64,000 nt of DNA from Phycomyces blakesleeanus NRRL 1555(-) (Eukaryota; Mucoromycota; Mucoromycetes; Mucorales; Phycomycetaceae): assembly GCF_001638985.1 (NCBI RefSeq), contig NW_017265164.1, forward strand, positions 62,001-126,000, in the 5' to 3' direction. Shown one piece after another: positions 10,601-21,926 of this stretch (positions are counted from its first letter, which is position 1; each line of letters opens with the position of its first letter). The translations under genes and the position numbers were made by a program. Below the pieces are notes generated by a model. It searched no databases. It saw only the letters and a list, made by a program, of their open reading frames with translations, and was not told the DNA's origin.

Positions 10601-12928
10601 GGTGCGTTTCCATGGTAAATATCAGTATGTGCCTTATAAAAATGGAAAGATATAGGCATTTAAAGGCGACTTTCTTACCGTGTCGGAAACCAAGGACCAC
10701 CGAAAGGAAACCAGGAGGAAGAGGGGGGAAAACAGGAAATAGGAAATTGTATCGATTCTTATATGAGAAAAAATGGGGATTGCGCAGCACAGAAGGCGTA
10801 AACTGCCTATTTTGGGCAAATCAAAACAAATTCATGTGAAAATTTATGGGGATTCATGTTTTCAGTAAAAGCTCTATGATTTTTTTTATATACTACTATT
10901 ATAGACCTCTTGGTATAGTCTTATAGATGCTTTGAGTATTAGATTGCTTTAAAGAACCTTTGTATATCTTTGGGTAAATACGTTCTTTGAATGCTTATAC
11001 TCACACTACTGAGAATCATGCTTTTTAGAATTCTCAAAACAAATAAAAATAGCCTATGTAACCTTCCGACCATAATTTGTCTACTTTTAATTAACAGAAC
11101 ATCTCGAAAGACATAGACATAGAGAAGTATTACTACTGAGATAACAATAGCATGTATTTATAAAATAAAAGAATATTTTACCAGTTCTCAAAAGGGTTTT
11201 TTCTATTTGAGTTACGCAATTTAACATATATATAAAATATCTTTTGCGAGCTATAAACATAAAGTTTTCTCTTACTTTTAGTCGATTGAAATACTGTTTG
11301 TATAGAATATATTTGCACGTCTTAGCTAACATGGCATATTTTTTATGAAACTATCTTTAAAAGCAAACTTAAATCGTATATATATAATAGCAAAAGTATA
11401 ATTAGGAAAGCAAGAAATGAAACATCTTTTGAACATTGTAATACATATACATCTTTGTAAGTAATATTGCGTTGAAATAATAGCAAAGTTACTCGAGGTC
11501 TTCTTTTTAAAAGAAGAGGTAATATATATAACCTATAGCTACCATCATTATTCAGCAGTATGTATGTTCTTTTTTTTTTACCAATTCACATATATATATA
11601 CATACATAAATATATATATATTCAGAACATCCTCTTGTGAGTTTCGGCAAAATCACTGCTCTTGTTGAACGTTTATCTTATTTAGAAAATAAGAAGCTTC
11701 TTATAACCCAACTACAAGAAATTCTCGCAATTGCTACTTTTCTTCAAAGGTGTTAGGAAGCAATTTCTATTATCAGCTGTTTTTATGACTAAGTCTCATT
11801 CGCCTTTTTCTATTCCTCTCAAATCTATCATAGTTTAAATCCAAGCACCTTTGAATAATAAGTATATGAATAGAAACACATGACATACATGCAATATAGA
11901 TATTTATTATTCTTTCTATTTTCTGCACAGAAGCCTTTCTCCCAGCTACCCGGTTTTTTTATTTTGGACTTACAAGAGATATGTCCATAAATACACTCTC
12001 ACACTGTGCATATTGTTCTGACAAAATTAGTACTGACAAAATTCTGTGCCAGTGAGTTGACTAGTTCCTTTTTGTGTGTACGATGCTTTACAAGCTGATA
12101 CCCTAAAGAGAACAAGCTAATTGTGAAATTATATATTTCTTAGCGGTCACTGGATTAATCTGCAATTGTTTTTCAGCCATTGCCCTCAAAATTGGGAGAA
12201 ACGGCTGTCTTAGAAGTGTTGATCTATGTAAAGTAAACAAATCAATTTGCTAACTATCTTGCGGTCAGACCAGATCTTTATCCTGAGGGAGATTACCATA
12301 TTTCTATATGTATAGAAAGAGATATAATTTAGTGTCCAAATGTAGGAAAGCGCAAGCACAATATTCTGAGGTCTGTTTTTAAGTAAGCAGCTTTCAAATA
12401 TTTTACTATCCATTTAAGATACTATGAACCAAAACGAGTATAAAAATAATATGCTATAAAGCTTCATTATCTATACTAGTAAAATGTGCCAGAATAAAAA
12501 GAGAAAAAGCTTATACTTTAATAATAAAATAGTAAAACAGTAGCAACAGAAACTTTACTAACTGCTATGAAAACTTGTAGAAAAATGGTTAACAAATCGA
12601 GAGTTTCAAGTACTATAGGCAACTCAAGACTCGTATAACAGTAAGAGTGTAAAATAATAGATACACTTTACTTTTTTTTTGCTTGTTTCTACAAAATATA
12701 TATATTTTATATGTAAAATCAGAAAGCCATAAGGATTTATTGTAGCACTTTTTTTTGGAATTTTACTACCGCCAATATTTTTTTTTGTACTGTTTAAAAG
12801 CCTTTTAAGGTGAAACTTCGTTTACTTTTCTGCAACTCGTTTTTTTAATAAGATTAAGTTTCAATATTTAAGTAGGGAAGCCAAAAGAATACTTTATGTA
12901 TATATATTTTTATAACTATACAATTGGG
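10601..12928. other. AT-rich spacer
   Basis: The part next to the exon-intron-like array (to about 10840) may hold its upstream exon. A minus-strand frame at 10584-10790 contains a further donor-like gacacg/gtaagaaag. The remainder is AT-rich, without a recognisable gene or RNA. Confidence 0.4.
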
Positions 12929-13052
12929 GTGGACAAGTGAAAAAGGTCGAAATGAGATAAACTAATCATATTAATTTACGACTGTCCCCCTTTGGACTCA
13001 TGGCAACTTGATAAAACAAAGGTTACTTAGGTTGGCAAGGTTGGTGAGACAG
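12929..13052 (-). mobile_element. Miniature LINE derivative: 5' end fused to 3' end
   Basis: Bases 12986-13045 are the inverted, slightly diverged copy of 13481-13541, the 5' leader of the plus-strand LINE including its start codon region. They are joined directly to 12929-12981, a LINE 3' tail also present at 17905-17957. On the minus strand this gives leader, start codon, a few codons, then tail ending ttcacttgtccacccc. All internal sequence is missing. It could be an internal deletion or a non-autonomous short element that uses LINE machinery. Confidence 0.65.
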
Positions 13053-13470
13053 GAATGAAAGTGGATGCGTGATTGATTGATTGTTTTTGAGTATGAGTTT
13101 TTTAGGCAAAAATTAGCTTATGCGAAAGTTAACAATAGGACTTTTTCTCGAAAAAATTCCATTTTTTTAATTCCTTCTAATCCAATAATACTGCAAAAAA
13201 AGTCAAAAAAAAATGAAAAGTGGTAAAGAAGCGGTTATCTTTACCAAATTTCCGAAAAAAAAATTATGAGATGCAATGCCTTGAACTTCATTATCTCTTT
13301 TTGCTAAAAAAAAACTCCTTTTTGCTAAAAAAAAAACTCCTTTTTTCTTAAAAAAAGAAACCCCCACAAAAAAGTAGATCCTTTTAAACAATTCCAAATT
13401 TCTGAATTTTATTTTTTTAACAAATACATTTACTCAAAGAAGAAGTAAATTTTCTAAGAAAAATTCCTAT
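13053..13470. other. Spacer with a short aaaaaaaaactcctttttgct repeat
   Basis: Two to three copies of a roughly 22-bp A-rich unit (ctttttgctaaaaaaaaact) lie at about 13299-13372. No gene is seen. Confidence 0.5.
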
Positions 13471-14770
13471 TGTCCACTGACACGAACCTTACCGACCTAA
13501 GTAACCTCTGTTTTATCAAGTTGCCATGAGTTCAAAGGGATCCACCAACACGAACGCTTTCAAGACAGTTCTTCCTCGACAGACTAGGCCGGCAAAATCG
13601 TCGGCTGACCAAATGTTTTGCGACCCAGAGAACACTCGACTAAAAGCCATTTTGGGCGAGGCGCTTGCACGCGCAGCCATGCACGAAGAACAGCAGAAAG
13701 TTTTGCTTAGCAAAATAGATACAGTTGTCGCAAACTCAATTGCACTTCAAAAACAGAGCAGCTCTCTTATCGAGGAGCGCCGCGTCGCAAATGAGCACGT
13801 AGAGTTCCTACACAACCAACTTCAGCTTCAGATACAAGTACCTGGTGCTTCAACCTTCACCACCATCGTCATCCCGTCTACAAAGATTGCCCCTGTTAAG
13901 AATGCCTCAGCGGATGGCTCTGCCCTTGGTCCTGCCACTATCCCCACACCCTCATCCACAACATTTTTGGCTGCTGCCAAGAAGGCGATGAGAAAGAAGC
14001 CCAACCAGCCCAAGCTCACCACTGCCTAAGCTGCCCGCGCCCTCCAACCCGAAAGTGGACCATTTGCGTATGGATTTGTATACCTGTCTTGCCGCCACCA
14101 CCTCAAGTACTCCCAAGTACGAAAGCTTTTGAGAACATTCAAGATCCAACAGTCCCGTGTCTTGGACATTGCGTTCCCGGAACGCGGCACTCTCTCTCTC
14201 CTTGTGCACAACGACCTCAAGGACAAGATCACCCAGCCCCCCGCAGACACTGGGGTGTCTGTGAAGATAGATTTTGATCCCTTGGACCATCGGATTATTG
14301 CTGATCCGGCACATGCCCACAAACCCGTGCAGGAACGCCAACAGCTTGCATACAAGCTACACCGCCAACGTCTTCTCACTCTCTGCCTTCGTCTCCCTGA
14401 CCCACTGGACAAAAGTGCCTCATGACACTTTTGTACAGTGGAAAGTAGCTCTCTCCGTCTCCTTCCAGTCTGCCTTGAGCAGTATCTGGAAGACCGAAAC
14501 CTTCCGTCTGGCCCCCAAGCCAGTGCCATTGACACTGCCGCTGCCATGGTTATAGGATTAATAAGCTTGCTTATAGTCTTCTCCCCTCCTCTCCGTCTCT
14601 CTTATTTTAATTGTATCATTCTTTCTCTTCCCCTTAGCTAGTTTTATCGGTCATATTTCTGTTTTTTCTCTTATTTCTTCTGCCGCAGTTCTCTTGTGTC
14701 GCCATTAGCTAAAATGTGCAAGGCCTAGAAAAACCCACAATAAAAAGATTTTCACCTGTCCACTGACACG
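13471..14770 (+). mobile_element. LINE copy carrying ORF1 only
   Basis: The element has a 5' leader from about 13485, a disrupted ORF1 and a 3' tail. The tail gctaaaatgtgcaaggcctag...ttttcacctgtccac matches, inverted, the 3' tail of the minus-strand LINE at 16140-16195. A 14-bp exact direct repeat, tgtccactgacacg, stands at 13471-13484 and 14757-14770 and is a good target-site-duplication candidate. TGTCCAC also occurs at the ends of the other LINE pieces, so part of it may belong to the element. ORF2 is absent. Confidence 0.75.
13526..14641 (+). pseudogene. LINE ORF1 protein, two in-frame stops
   Basis: One frame runs from ATG 13526 to TAG 14641, interrupted only by TAA at 14027-14029 and TGA at 14423-14425. 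The N-terminal third is a polar, partly helical segment (ILGEALARAAMHEEQQKVLL, then EERRVANEHVEFLHNQL) that could form a coiled coil. A basic KKAMRKKPNQPK stretch precedes the first stop. After it come YLSCRHHLKYSQVRKLLRTF and VLDIAFPERGTLSLLVHNDL, which resemble the nucleic-acid-binding region of ORF1 proteins of Mucorales LINEs. Known ORF1 proteins bind element RNA and act as chaperones in retrotransposition. With two nonsense codons and no frameshift, decay is recent. Confidence 0.7.
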
Positions 14771-16139
14771 TAGGGTACTTGTAAGAGGCAATTTAACTTA
14801 TTACAATACTATTGCGAGGAGGAACTTTCAAGTTGCATAGCCTTTACGTCCAGGTTACTAGCTAGCACAGGGTTTATATCATTAATGGAGGCGTGGTAAC
14901 AAGGGACCGTAAACTATTTCAAGAGGATGCGCTCTTGAGAGAATAGATGTGCACTCCAATATTTAGGATCAGTCAAATAATATTTAGTTGACTAGGCGTA
15001 TGGGGATGAGAATCAACTGTCAAAATAATAAAATGGGAAAAGTGTTTTTAACGAGGTAAAAAGAGATACTTTATTCATATTCACTAAAATTCCTCTAATA
15101 ATGGCCTTCTCTGCCTCTTCCTCTCGCTCCTCTCGTCTACACTTCATTATTCTTTCTTCTCCAAATTCATTCTCCGAGGAGAGGCGGCCGCCAACCATCA
15201 CGCACACCGTCTCAATACATCACTATATCAGATCTTTTCGTGTACCATTTGCTGTAATTAGTAATCTTTTCGAAGTGTATTTTCACTCTTCTACTGTTCG
15301 CCTAATCAAATCCATTCTCAAAAAGAAAAATGAAAATGATTTACGGACAAGTGTCATCTGTCTACCCCTATTTTTTTTAAAAAAAACTGGACAAACTAAT
15401 TTACGTTGATGTCATCAATTTTCATAACAACATTATTTCAGATTCCAACTTTTTCATTTTTTCCCTTGACATGTATTAATTTCTGTATAGCAATTACATT
15501 CAAGATTACCCATCAAAGTAACTTTTTAAGCTGATATACTTGAACTTAACGGGTAATTTGTTTATATATAGTTTCAATAGGCGCACTTCTTCCAGCTTGG
15601 GGCGCTTGATTAATGAGATTACCACACGTTCTGGTGGCCAGGCGTGTCTAAAGATGAGTGGTGCGGCAACACCTCTTTAGCTGGTAACTCGTACACTATA
15701 ACCCTGTCTTTTGTTGAGGTAATGTTATTATTATTATCATTAAATTAATATAGCACTTGTTCTTAATATAACATGCCAAATAATGTGCAAAGCAACAAAC
15801 AATTGATACCTTAAAGAAACCCCATAAAATCAGTGAATTTATTGCAAAAAAAAAATCACAGATAGATTCTTTATCAGAAAATTCGTACAAGATGAGGAAG
15901 GATATTTTAAGGGACATTAAATAGAAACTTAGTGTAGAATTGGAGCAGATAGTTACCATGAATAAGCTTGAATAAACCCTTCAATCTCATAGATACATAC
16001 ACAAGGGCAGCAATACATTTCCAAAGCTTAAGTCAAAGGAAGAAAAATCCGCCTTCCTCGAGAACCTAGATTCAGACGGGCTCAAAGAAGAAACCAAAAT
16101 TTGCAAAAGATCATTCTATAAATGCTATAAAGATTAAGG
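14771..16139. other. Spacer between two LINE copies
   Basis: No gene is supported. Short frames (15101-15409 plus, 15696-15959 minus) are low-complexity. A perfect T8A8 palindrome lies at 15371-15386. Confidence 0.5.
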
Positions 16140-17904
16140 GTGGACAGATGAAAATATTTTATTTTGGGTTTTTCTAGGCCTTGCGCATTTTAGCATATTG
16201 GCTACCTGATGAGAGCTGGGGAATAATTGAAAATAATAAAAGTAACCCCCTAAATATGAGGGGGAATAAAAAAATATGTAAAAAGTGAAGGATAAATAAA
16301 GAAAAAGTATGGAACACGCATGACAGAGACAAAGATGAATAGTCAGCAAAAACAGTAAAGAGAGCACGTAAAAAACCCCCTGTGGGGGAAAACGGCTTTT
16401 AGAAAGACTAAGACTAAAATAGATAATACAGCTGGTAATAATACAGGTGAAATAAATATATAAGAAAAATAAATGACATGAAAGAATCGAGAATAAGTAA
16501 CTAGGTACTGACGGCACCAGAATTGGGAACGGATTTCAGCAGGGATAGGAGCTCCAAAGAGGGATTCCTTTTAGAAACTCGGACGATCCATTTATGGATC
16601 CAGAATACACAACGATACCAGACCAAGTCCGTCCTCCTAGGCACAATTTCGAGCGGGCACAGATGGAGGGGGTTGACGAGGAACGGTGGAAATTTTGGAG
16701 AGAAGATGGGGGAACGGATCACCAGGAACAGGTTCTTGGGTGGGCGGCGGGATGCGGTGAGGACGGGTTGGTTTTGTGGCACGGAATTTTGCTGCAAGGT
16801 CGATGGGGATTTGACCATGAGCTTTTTCTTCTGGCAGTTTGTAGGATGAGGTGGTTTGATCAACAGCACGTAGCAAGGCAAGCAAGCACGGCCACCAATC
16901 GCACCACGTACCAGGCGATTTGAAAAACCTGGGGAGACAGTTGAGAGCATAGTCGATGAGATGAACCTCTGGAGGAGGAGCAGGATCCATCAAAGACCAG
17001 AGTTTTTGAACGAGAGTGATTGTGGCGGGGCATATAAGCATGTGGTTTTGGTTACCCTTGATAGCGCCACATTGGCACTCAACTGATGGTGTAGGTGGTA
17101 GCCAAGCAATTCGCCATTTGATCAGTCGGCGTCGTTCTGAACGAGTGCAGGGCAGTAGTAAGACCGGATCCCAGACAGGTTTGCACAAGCCTCTAGCGAC
17201 GGTTACCGGACGGTTAACGCTCGCAAGTTGCATGTCGATTTCTTTTTGGCACAGTAGAACATAAGCTTCTTTTAATGGGTCCTTCAACCGGGGTTGATGT
17301 TCTTTCAGCAATTGGGCCTTTTTCCAGAGTACACTACGACGAAGCTCACCCCATGTCGTTTTTTCTTTGGAAAGTTCCAGCTGCGTGGTAAGAGCTTTGA
17401 TCAGGGAGTCTGAGGGTAGTGTTTCAGCACGATGAAGAAATTTGGCTTGAAGAGCACGGGAACGGGTGAATAGGTTGGGTAGAGCAGCTAATGCAGCGAT
17501 ATGAACAACTCCCATAGTTGCATCGGGCCGTCGAATACATGTCTGGAGACACATATTTTGAGCCTTCTGCAGGATCTGAACGTCACTCCGGCTAGCAGGA
17601 ACGATGGCTAAGCCGTACTCAAGAATGGGGTGGATAAAAATGAGATAATCTCTGAGGGCCGCAGGGAGACCAAAACCGTTCATGTGTACACCCGAACTAC
17701 TAAGCTTACGCATTGCTGCGCAAGCTTTTTGCTGTGACTAAGGAACATGTCGGCTCGATCTATCCCTTGGCTAGCGAAAGGGAATCCTAAATATTTAAAG
17801 GAAGTGCAAGTGGGAAGAGTATTCCCGTATAAAGAAAAGGAAGAATTGGGAGGGGCATTGAGGACCTCGCATTTGGATGGACTCCACTTATACCCCAAAT
17901 TGGG
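16140..17904 (-). mobile_element. 5'-truncated LINE, ORF2 tail plus 3' end
   Basis: The 3' tail (16140-16195) is the reverse complement of the tail at 14705-14763. Upstream on the minus strand is the last part of a reverse transcriptase ORF2. The copy stops abruptly at about 17904, within the RT domain. There it abuts another LINE tail (17905), so it is either 5'-truncated or was cut by that second insertion. Its orientation is opposite to the ORF1-bearing copy. Confidence 0.8.
16501..17898 (-). pseudogene. LINE ORF2 (reverse transcriptase) C-terminal remnant
   Basis: Three frame blocks follow each other on the minus strand. Block 17898-17725 has KWSPSKCEVLNAP and SFKYLGFPFASQGID, typical of the end of the non-LTR RT palm and thumb. 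Block 17713-16637 continues with a helical RT-connection region (FIHPILEYGLAIVPASRSDV) and ends with a zinc-finger-like CQCGAIKGNQNHMLICP (C-x-C-x8-H-x3-C). Block 16650-16501 has RRTDLVWYRCVFWIHKWI and ends in SVPNSGAVST. The first junction is a one-base shift near 17720 and the second lies near 16650. The catalytic FADD-type motif would be upstream of the truncation, so the copy is dead. Confidence 0.8.
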
Positions 17905-17975
17905 GTGGACAGACGAAAAGGGTCGAAGTGAGGTAAACCAATCATATTAATTTACAACTATCCACAACTTTTTTT
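17905..17975 (-). mobile_element. LINE 3'-end fragment
   Basis: Bases 17905-17957 are about 90% identical to 12929-12981 (ggtggaca...gaaaa.ggtcgaa.tgag.taaac.aatcatattaattta). It is an extremely 5'-truncated insertion directly beside the ORF2 remnant, followed by an 11-T/9-A palindrome at 17969-17988. Confidence 0.65.
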
Positions 17976-18275
17976 TTTTAAAAAAAAAGCACTAATTTAA
18001 TAAAACGGTTTAGATTTCTGAGCTTTTAAGTCTGTCAACCCCAGATGCTTCAATTTATTTGATCATTTTTTCCTGAAAATATGTAACAAAAGTTGATGTA
18101 TAATTTTTTATTGAGAATTAGAAATCAAATGGTTTATTCATACTTTTTTCTGTTCTGGAAGTATACATATATATACAATTGAATACAAGGTATATGAATA
18201 TGTTATATGTGTACGCATATTTGTACGCATACCAACGTGCGTCATTTTTTTGTGGGGAATATATATATATATTAT
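17976..18275. other. Spacer at the LINE/gene boundary
   Basis: AT-rich; contains the T11A9 palindrome at 17969-17988 and the 3' flank of the SNAPIN-like gene. No gene. Confidence 0.5.
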
Positions 18276-18890
18276 TCACTTCTCAAGAGCCACTTGAATA
18301 CGCTGTATACGAGCTTGGGTTTGTTGCATGAGTTTAGTAGCTACTGTCAGTCGTTTACGAGCATCTGCCAAAATATCCAATGCAGGTTGTAGTCGAGGTG
18401 GTTCTGCAATATCTGCAAATACTTCCAATTCTATTTTAAGCAATAAAAGTTTATTAATATTGCGAGTCCTGTACACATACATATCAATATCAACTTTTAT
18501 GTATACATTTTCTATTGCTCTTCTTTAAAAATAAAAAAGATAAAAGGAAATAAAAGGGGAGAAGAAGAGTGTCTTATATATATATATATATATGCATTCA
18601 TTATAGTATAAGTTTTTTACTTTTATTTTTATTATTTTTATTCTTGATATTATCACCATAAGTGCCTTAATTATTATTGTTATTATTATTGTGTATTTGC
18701 CTGCTATAAGACGTTCAATTTCTTTGCCTAGATCTTCTTGACTTTGATGAGCTGCCACCACCGACTTGTCAATATCACAAAGCACAGGGCCCAAAAGAGA
18801 ACTTATTCCACGTGGTAAAATATTCGACTGGTCGGGTTCTTCATTCGGTTCTACCTTATTTGCTACAACCGAGGAGTCTTTATCACTCAT
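18276..18890 (-). CDS. SNAPIN-like BLOC-1/BORC subunit
   Basis: Two exons, complement(18276-18430, 18701-18890), give 114 residues. ATG is at 18888-18890 and TGA at 18276-18278. The protein has a polar N-terminus, then GISSLLGPVLCDIDKSVVAA and HQSQEDLGKEIERL, then a helix LDILADARKRLTVATKLMQQ ending in TQARIQRIQVALEK. The order of a short helix with a central SQxxL, a spacer and an ADARKRL helix fits SNAPIN/BLOC1S7, a small coiled-coil subunit of the BLOC-1 and BORC complexes that act in endosome-lysosome positioning. SNAPIN is about 136 residues in humans, so the length fits. The intron must use a GC donor (gcag/gcaaat) and TAG acceptor to keep the frame; the GT alternatives give stops. The gene is divergent from eIF3d, with about 490 bp between start codons. 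Another small coiled-coil BLOC subunit is possible. Confidence 0.65.
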
Positions 18891-19383
18891 TTCGACGAAA
18901 CAATAATGAGGAAATCTATATATGTATATCTACCAAAAAAGATACACACACATACACACATGGACAGAAAGAGAAAGAGAGAAAGGGAGAAAGGGAAATA
19001 TAGCGGTGTTTTAATCTAAAAAGTGATGTCAGCAGTAAAACTTTGGATAATTATGAAAGAAAAAAAAAAAGATAGAGAGAAATAAAATAAAATAAAATAA
19101 AAAAAAAGCTTGAATTTTTTTTTCTTTAATTATTTAAGTATATATATATAACATATATTTATTTAGGTGAGTTACGTTCCATTCCATTATATTCCGTTCA
19201 ATTCAATTCAATTCCATCCTATATATGCATTATTCTATTTAAATACACACATACACACAAATACAATTCAGAATCGATCAAAATAAAAAAAAAATAATCT
19301 ATCCATTAAATGCCTAAAAAAAACAAATAGCAAGAATTAATTAACTAAGAACAATTCCTTTTTTTTAATAAAAATTTCAAGTC
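18891..19383. promoter_or_regulatory. Shared divergent promoter region
   Basis: This is the only space between two head-to-head start codons (SNAPIN-like minus, eIF3d plus). It is AT-rich with poly-A/T tracts, purine runs (aagagaaagagagaaaggga around 18966-18985) and attccattc repeats at 19180-19215. I recognise no factor site. Confidence 0.5.
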
Positions 19384-21296
19384 ATGGCAGAATCTACCAA
19401 GCCTCACTTTTACTTGCCCAAGATCTTCGACAATGAAGGTGGCTGGGGTCCTGCCACTAATGTCATTCCCAACCAATTCCGTGACATCCCCTATGCTCCC
19501 TACAGCAAGGGCGACAAGCTCGGTCGTGTTGCTGACTGGACTAACCCCGATGGCCAGAAGCAAGACAACAGAGAAGTGACAGGACGCCAGGGCAGAACCG
19601 GTTTCAACCGTTTCAACAGAGGTAAAAAAGAAAAAAGAAAAAAGAGAGACAGAGATAATAGAAGTAGATGGTGTAATGTGTATGCAAGATCTATTCATCA
19701 TCACAAATTTTGTCTGGTAAAAATAATACTAATTATAATTGTGTGTGTGTGTTTTGCATGTGCTTACTTGTAGATCAACACCAGGCCTACGGTGCTTCTT
19801 TCGCTTCTGCATTCGCTTTCACCCACAACGAGGACGAATCTTCTTTCTCCGTCGTCGACAACCGCTCGGCAATTGCCAAGAAGATGGCTATCAAGGCATC
19901 CGGTGGTGCTCGCAGCCGCCCCCAGAACAACAAGGCCAACAACCAGGGAGGAGGTTACCGCACCGTCAACCAGCGCCCCCAGAACAACCGCCAGCAGCAC
20001 CAGCAGCAGCAGCAGGGAGGTGGTCGCAGAAGATACGGCTACAAGGATTACGACAAGCCCCAGCGTGTTCGCAACGCCTCGATCAACATTGGTGCCGACT
20101 GGAAGGTCCTGGACGAGATCGAGTTCAACCGTATGGGCAAGTTGTCTTTCGGTATTCCCGAGGCTGTCGACATTGCATCCTATGGTGCTGTCAACTACTA
20201 CAACAAGGCCTACGACCGTGTTAACACAAAGAACGAAAAGATGTTGCAGAACATCGAGCGCGTCAAGTACGATACCACCACATCCGAAGATCCTATCATT
20301 CAGCAGTTCATCAAAGACGACAAGGCTACCGTGTTTGCTTCTGATACCGTTCTTTCTCTGCTCATGTGCGCCACCCGCACTGTTTACCCTTGGGATATTG
20401 TTGTAAAGAAGGTCGGAAACAAGGTCATTCTCGACAAGCGTCCTGGAGGCGTGTTCGATTTCGTGACCGTGAACGAGAACACCTTTGATCCCCCTGCAGA
20501 AAACGAAAAGGAGACCATCAACTCCTGGTCTTCGCTCTGCACCGAAGCCACTTACATCAACAACAACTTTGCTCGCCAGGTTGTTGACCAGGCCAAGCTT
20601 TCGTTCGAGAACCCCAACCCATTCGCCTCTGAAGAGACCAAGAACCAGCTTGCTTCCTGCGGTTACCGTTACAGAGAGTTTGATCTTACTTCCAAGGCTG
20701 ATGCTGCTGCTGCCGAGGGTAGTGAGGAGGAGGCTAACAAGGTCTCCATGATCGTCCGTACCGAGGTTGATGCTGCCATCAAGAACGGCAACCAGACCAC
20801 TCTCATGACCGTCCGTGCTCTGAACGAGTTCGATCCTGCTGCCCAGGGCGCCGGTGGTGCTCTGTCGTGGAAGAAGAGCTTGGACTCTGCTCGTGGTGCT
20901 GTTGTAGCCACCGAGATGAAGAACAATGCTGCCAAGCTTGCCAGATGGGCTGTCCAGGCCATGTTGGCCGGTTCCGACCAGCTCAAGTTGGGTTATGTTG
21001 CCCGTATGAACCCCAAGGACAACACCCGCCACGTTGTGTTGGGTACCCAGGCTTACAAGCCCAAGGACTTTGCCAGCCAGATGAACCTTTCTCTCAACAA
21101 CGGTTGGGGTATCGTCAAGGCTGTTGTTGACATGTGTCTTCAGTTGCCCGAGGGTGTCTATGTGTTGATGAAGGATCCTAACCGCCCCATGCTCCGTATC
21201 TATGCTGTTCCCGGCGAGGAGGATCTTGATGCCTATGAGGAGGACGATGAAGAGGAGGAGGAAGAGGAAGAAGAGGATGAGGAGTCCCAGAAATAA
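19384..21296 (+). CDS. eIF3d: Eukaryotic translation initiation factor 3 subunit D
   Basis: Exons 19384-19621 and 19774-21296 give 586 residues; human eIF3d has 548. The intron (19622-19773) has a GT donor and TAG acceptor, and the junction codon is GAT. The N-terminus [20 protein letters not shown] and [18 protein letters not shown] is the family hallmark. The region after the intron has [20 protein letters not shown], a Gln/Gly/Arg-rich linker (residues about 115-160), then the conserved core with [20 protein letters not shown] and [20 protein letters not shown]. The protein ends in a long Glu/Asp tail. eIF3d is a peripheral eIF3 subunit that sits on the 40S head and in animals binds the cap of selected mRNAs. 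Codon use is strongly biased to C-ending codons, as in highly expressed genes. The fungal homologue is Moe1 in fission yeast; budding yeast lacks it. Confidence 0.97.
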
Positions 21297-21926
21297 AATT
21301 AAGAATACAAAAAAAAGCTAAAATTCACTTGTCATTTTTGTTCTATCAAATAAAATAAAGTTGTATGTGTATCTATATAGTGGGTATAAAGAATATGTAT
21401 ATATATAAAAAGGGATCAAAAGGAGCAGGTTTTATATATGTATGTACAGTGGAGTTGTATTAATACAGACAGACAAGGTGTACAGGTTTTTGTACACAAG
21501 CACACTAGTATAAATATGTATTTTACAAAATACCCACAATGTTTATATGGAAATCCGGTTTCCATTATTTTCTATATTCCCTATATACATTATATTTATC
21601 CGTCTCACGTTTTTTTCGTTCTCCCCTCACCAATTTCGCCCCCTCCTTCAATTAACTCTCTTTGAAACCCTCAAATAAATTATACATATAAAAATTATAT
21701 ATAATTAATTAATTGATTATTATTGTATTCTATTATATAATAAGATAGTATATTATGTTTTTATATATGTATATATATATATATATAAAAAGCCCTCTTG
21801 TCTTTGTTTCCTCCTTCTCACCCCTTCTCTCTCTCTCTCTCTTTCTCTCTATTTTTTTTTCCTTTTTGTAATCTCTTTCTTTTATACACATACAAGTATT
21901 CCATTCTATTTTATTATTAAAATCTG
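21297..21926. other. Intergenic between eIF3d and MO25
   Basis: Holds the eIF3d 3' UTR (candidate AATAAA-like signals around 21350), AT microsatellite at about 21765-21785, and a long pyrimidine tract (tctctctct, 21820-21860) before the MO25 start that probably marks its core promoter. Confidence 0.5.

Noticed and set aside
10612..10839. Small open frames on both strands near 10.6-10.8 kb as genes
   Set aside because: Mutually overlapping, no family features; the minus one may be part of an upstream exon of the array but cannot be claimed as a protein.
16523..16923. Plus-strand frames opposite the LINE ORF2 tail
   Set aside because: Shadows of the minus-strand ORF2; no domain and inside a mobile element.
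19710..19773. Start of the long eIF3d frame at 19710
   Set aside because: These bases are the end of the intron; the true start is ATG 19384 with splicing 19621/19774, which restores the conserved N-terminus.
19764..21032. 422-codon minus-strand open frame opposite eIF3d
   Set aside because: It is a shadow of the biased codon use of eIF3d on the plus strand; composition (Leu/Val/Gly-rich, no domain) is typical of antisense frames.
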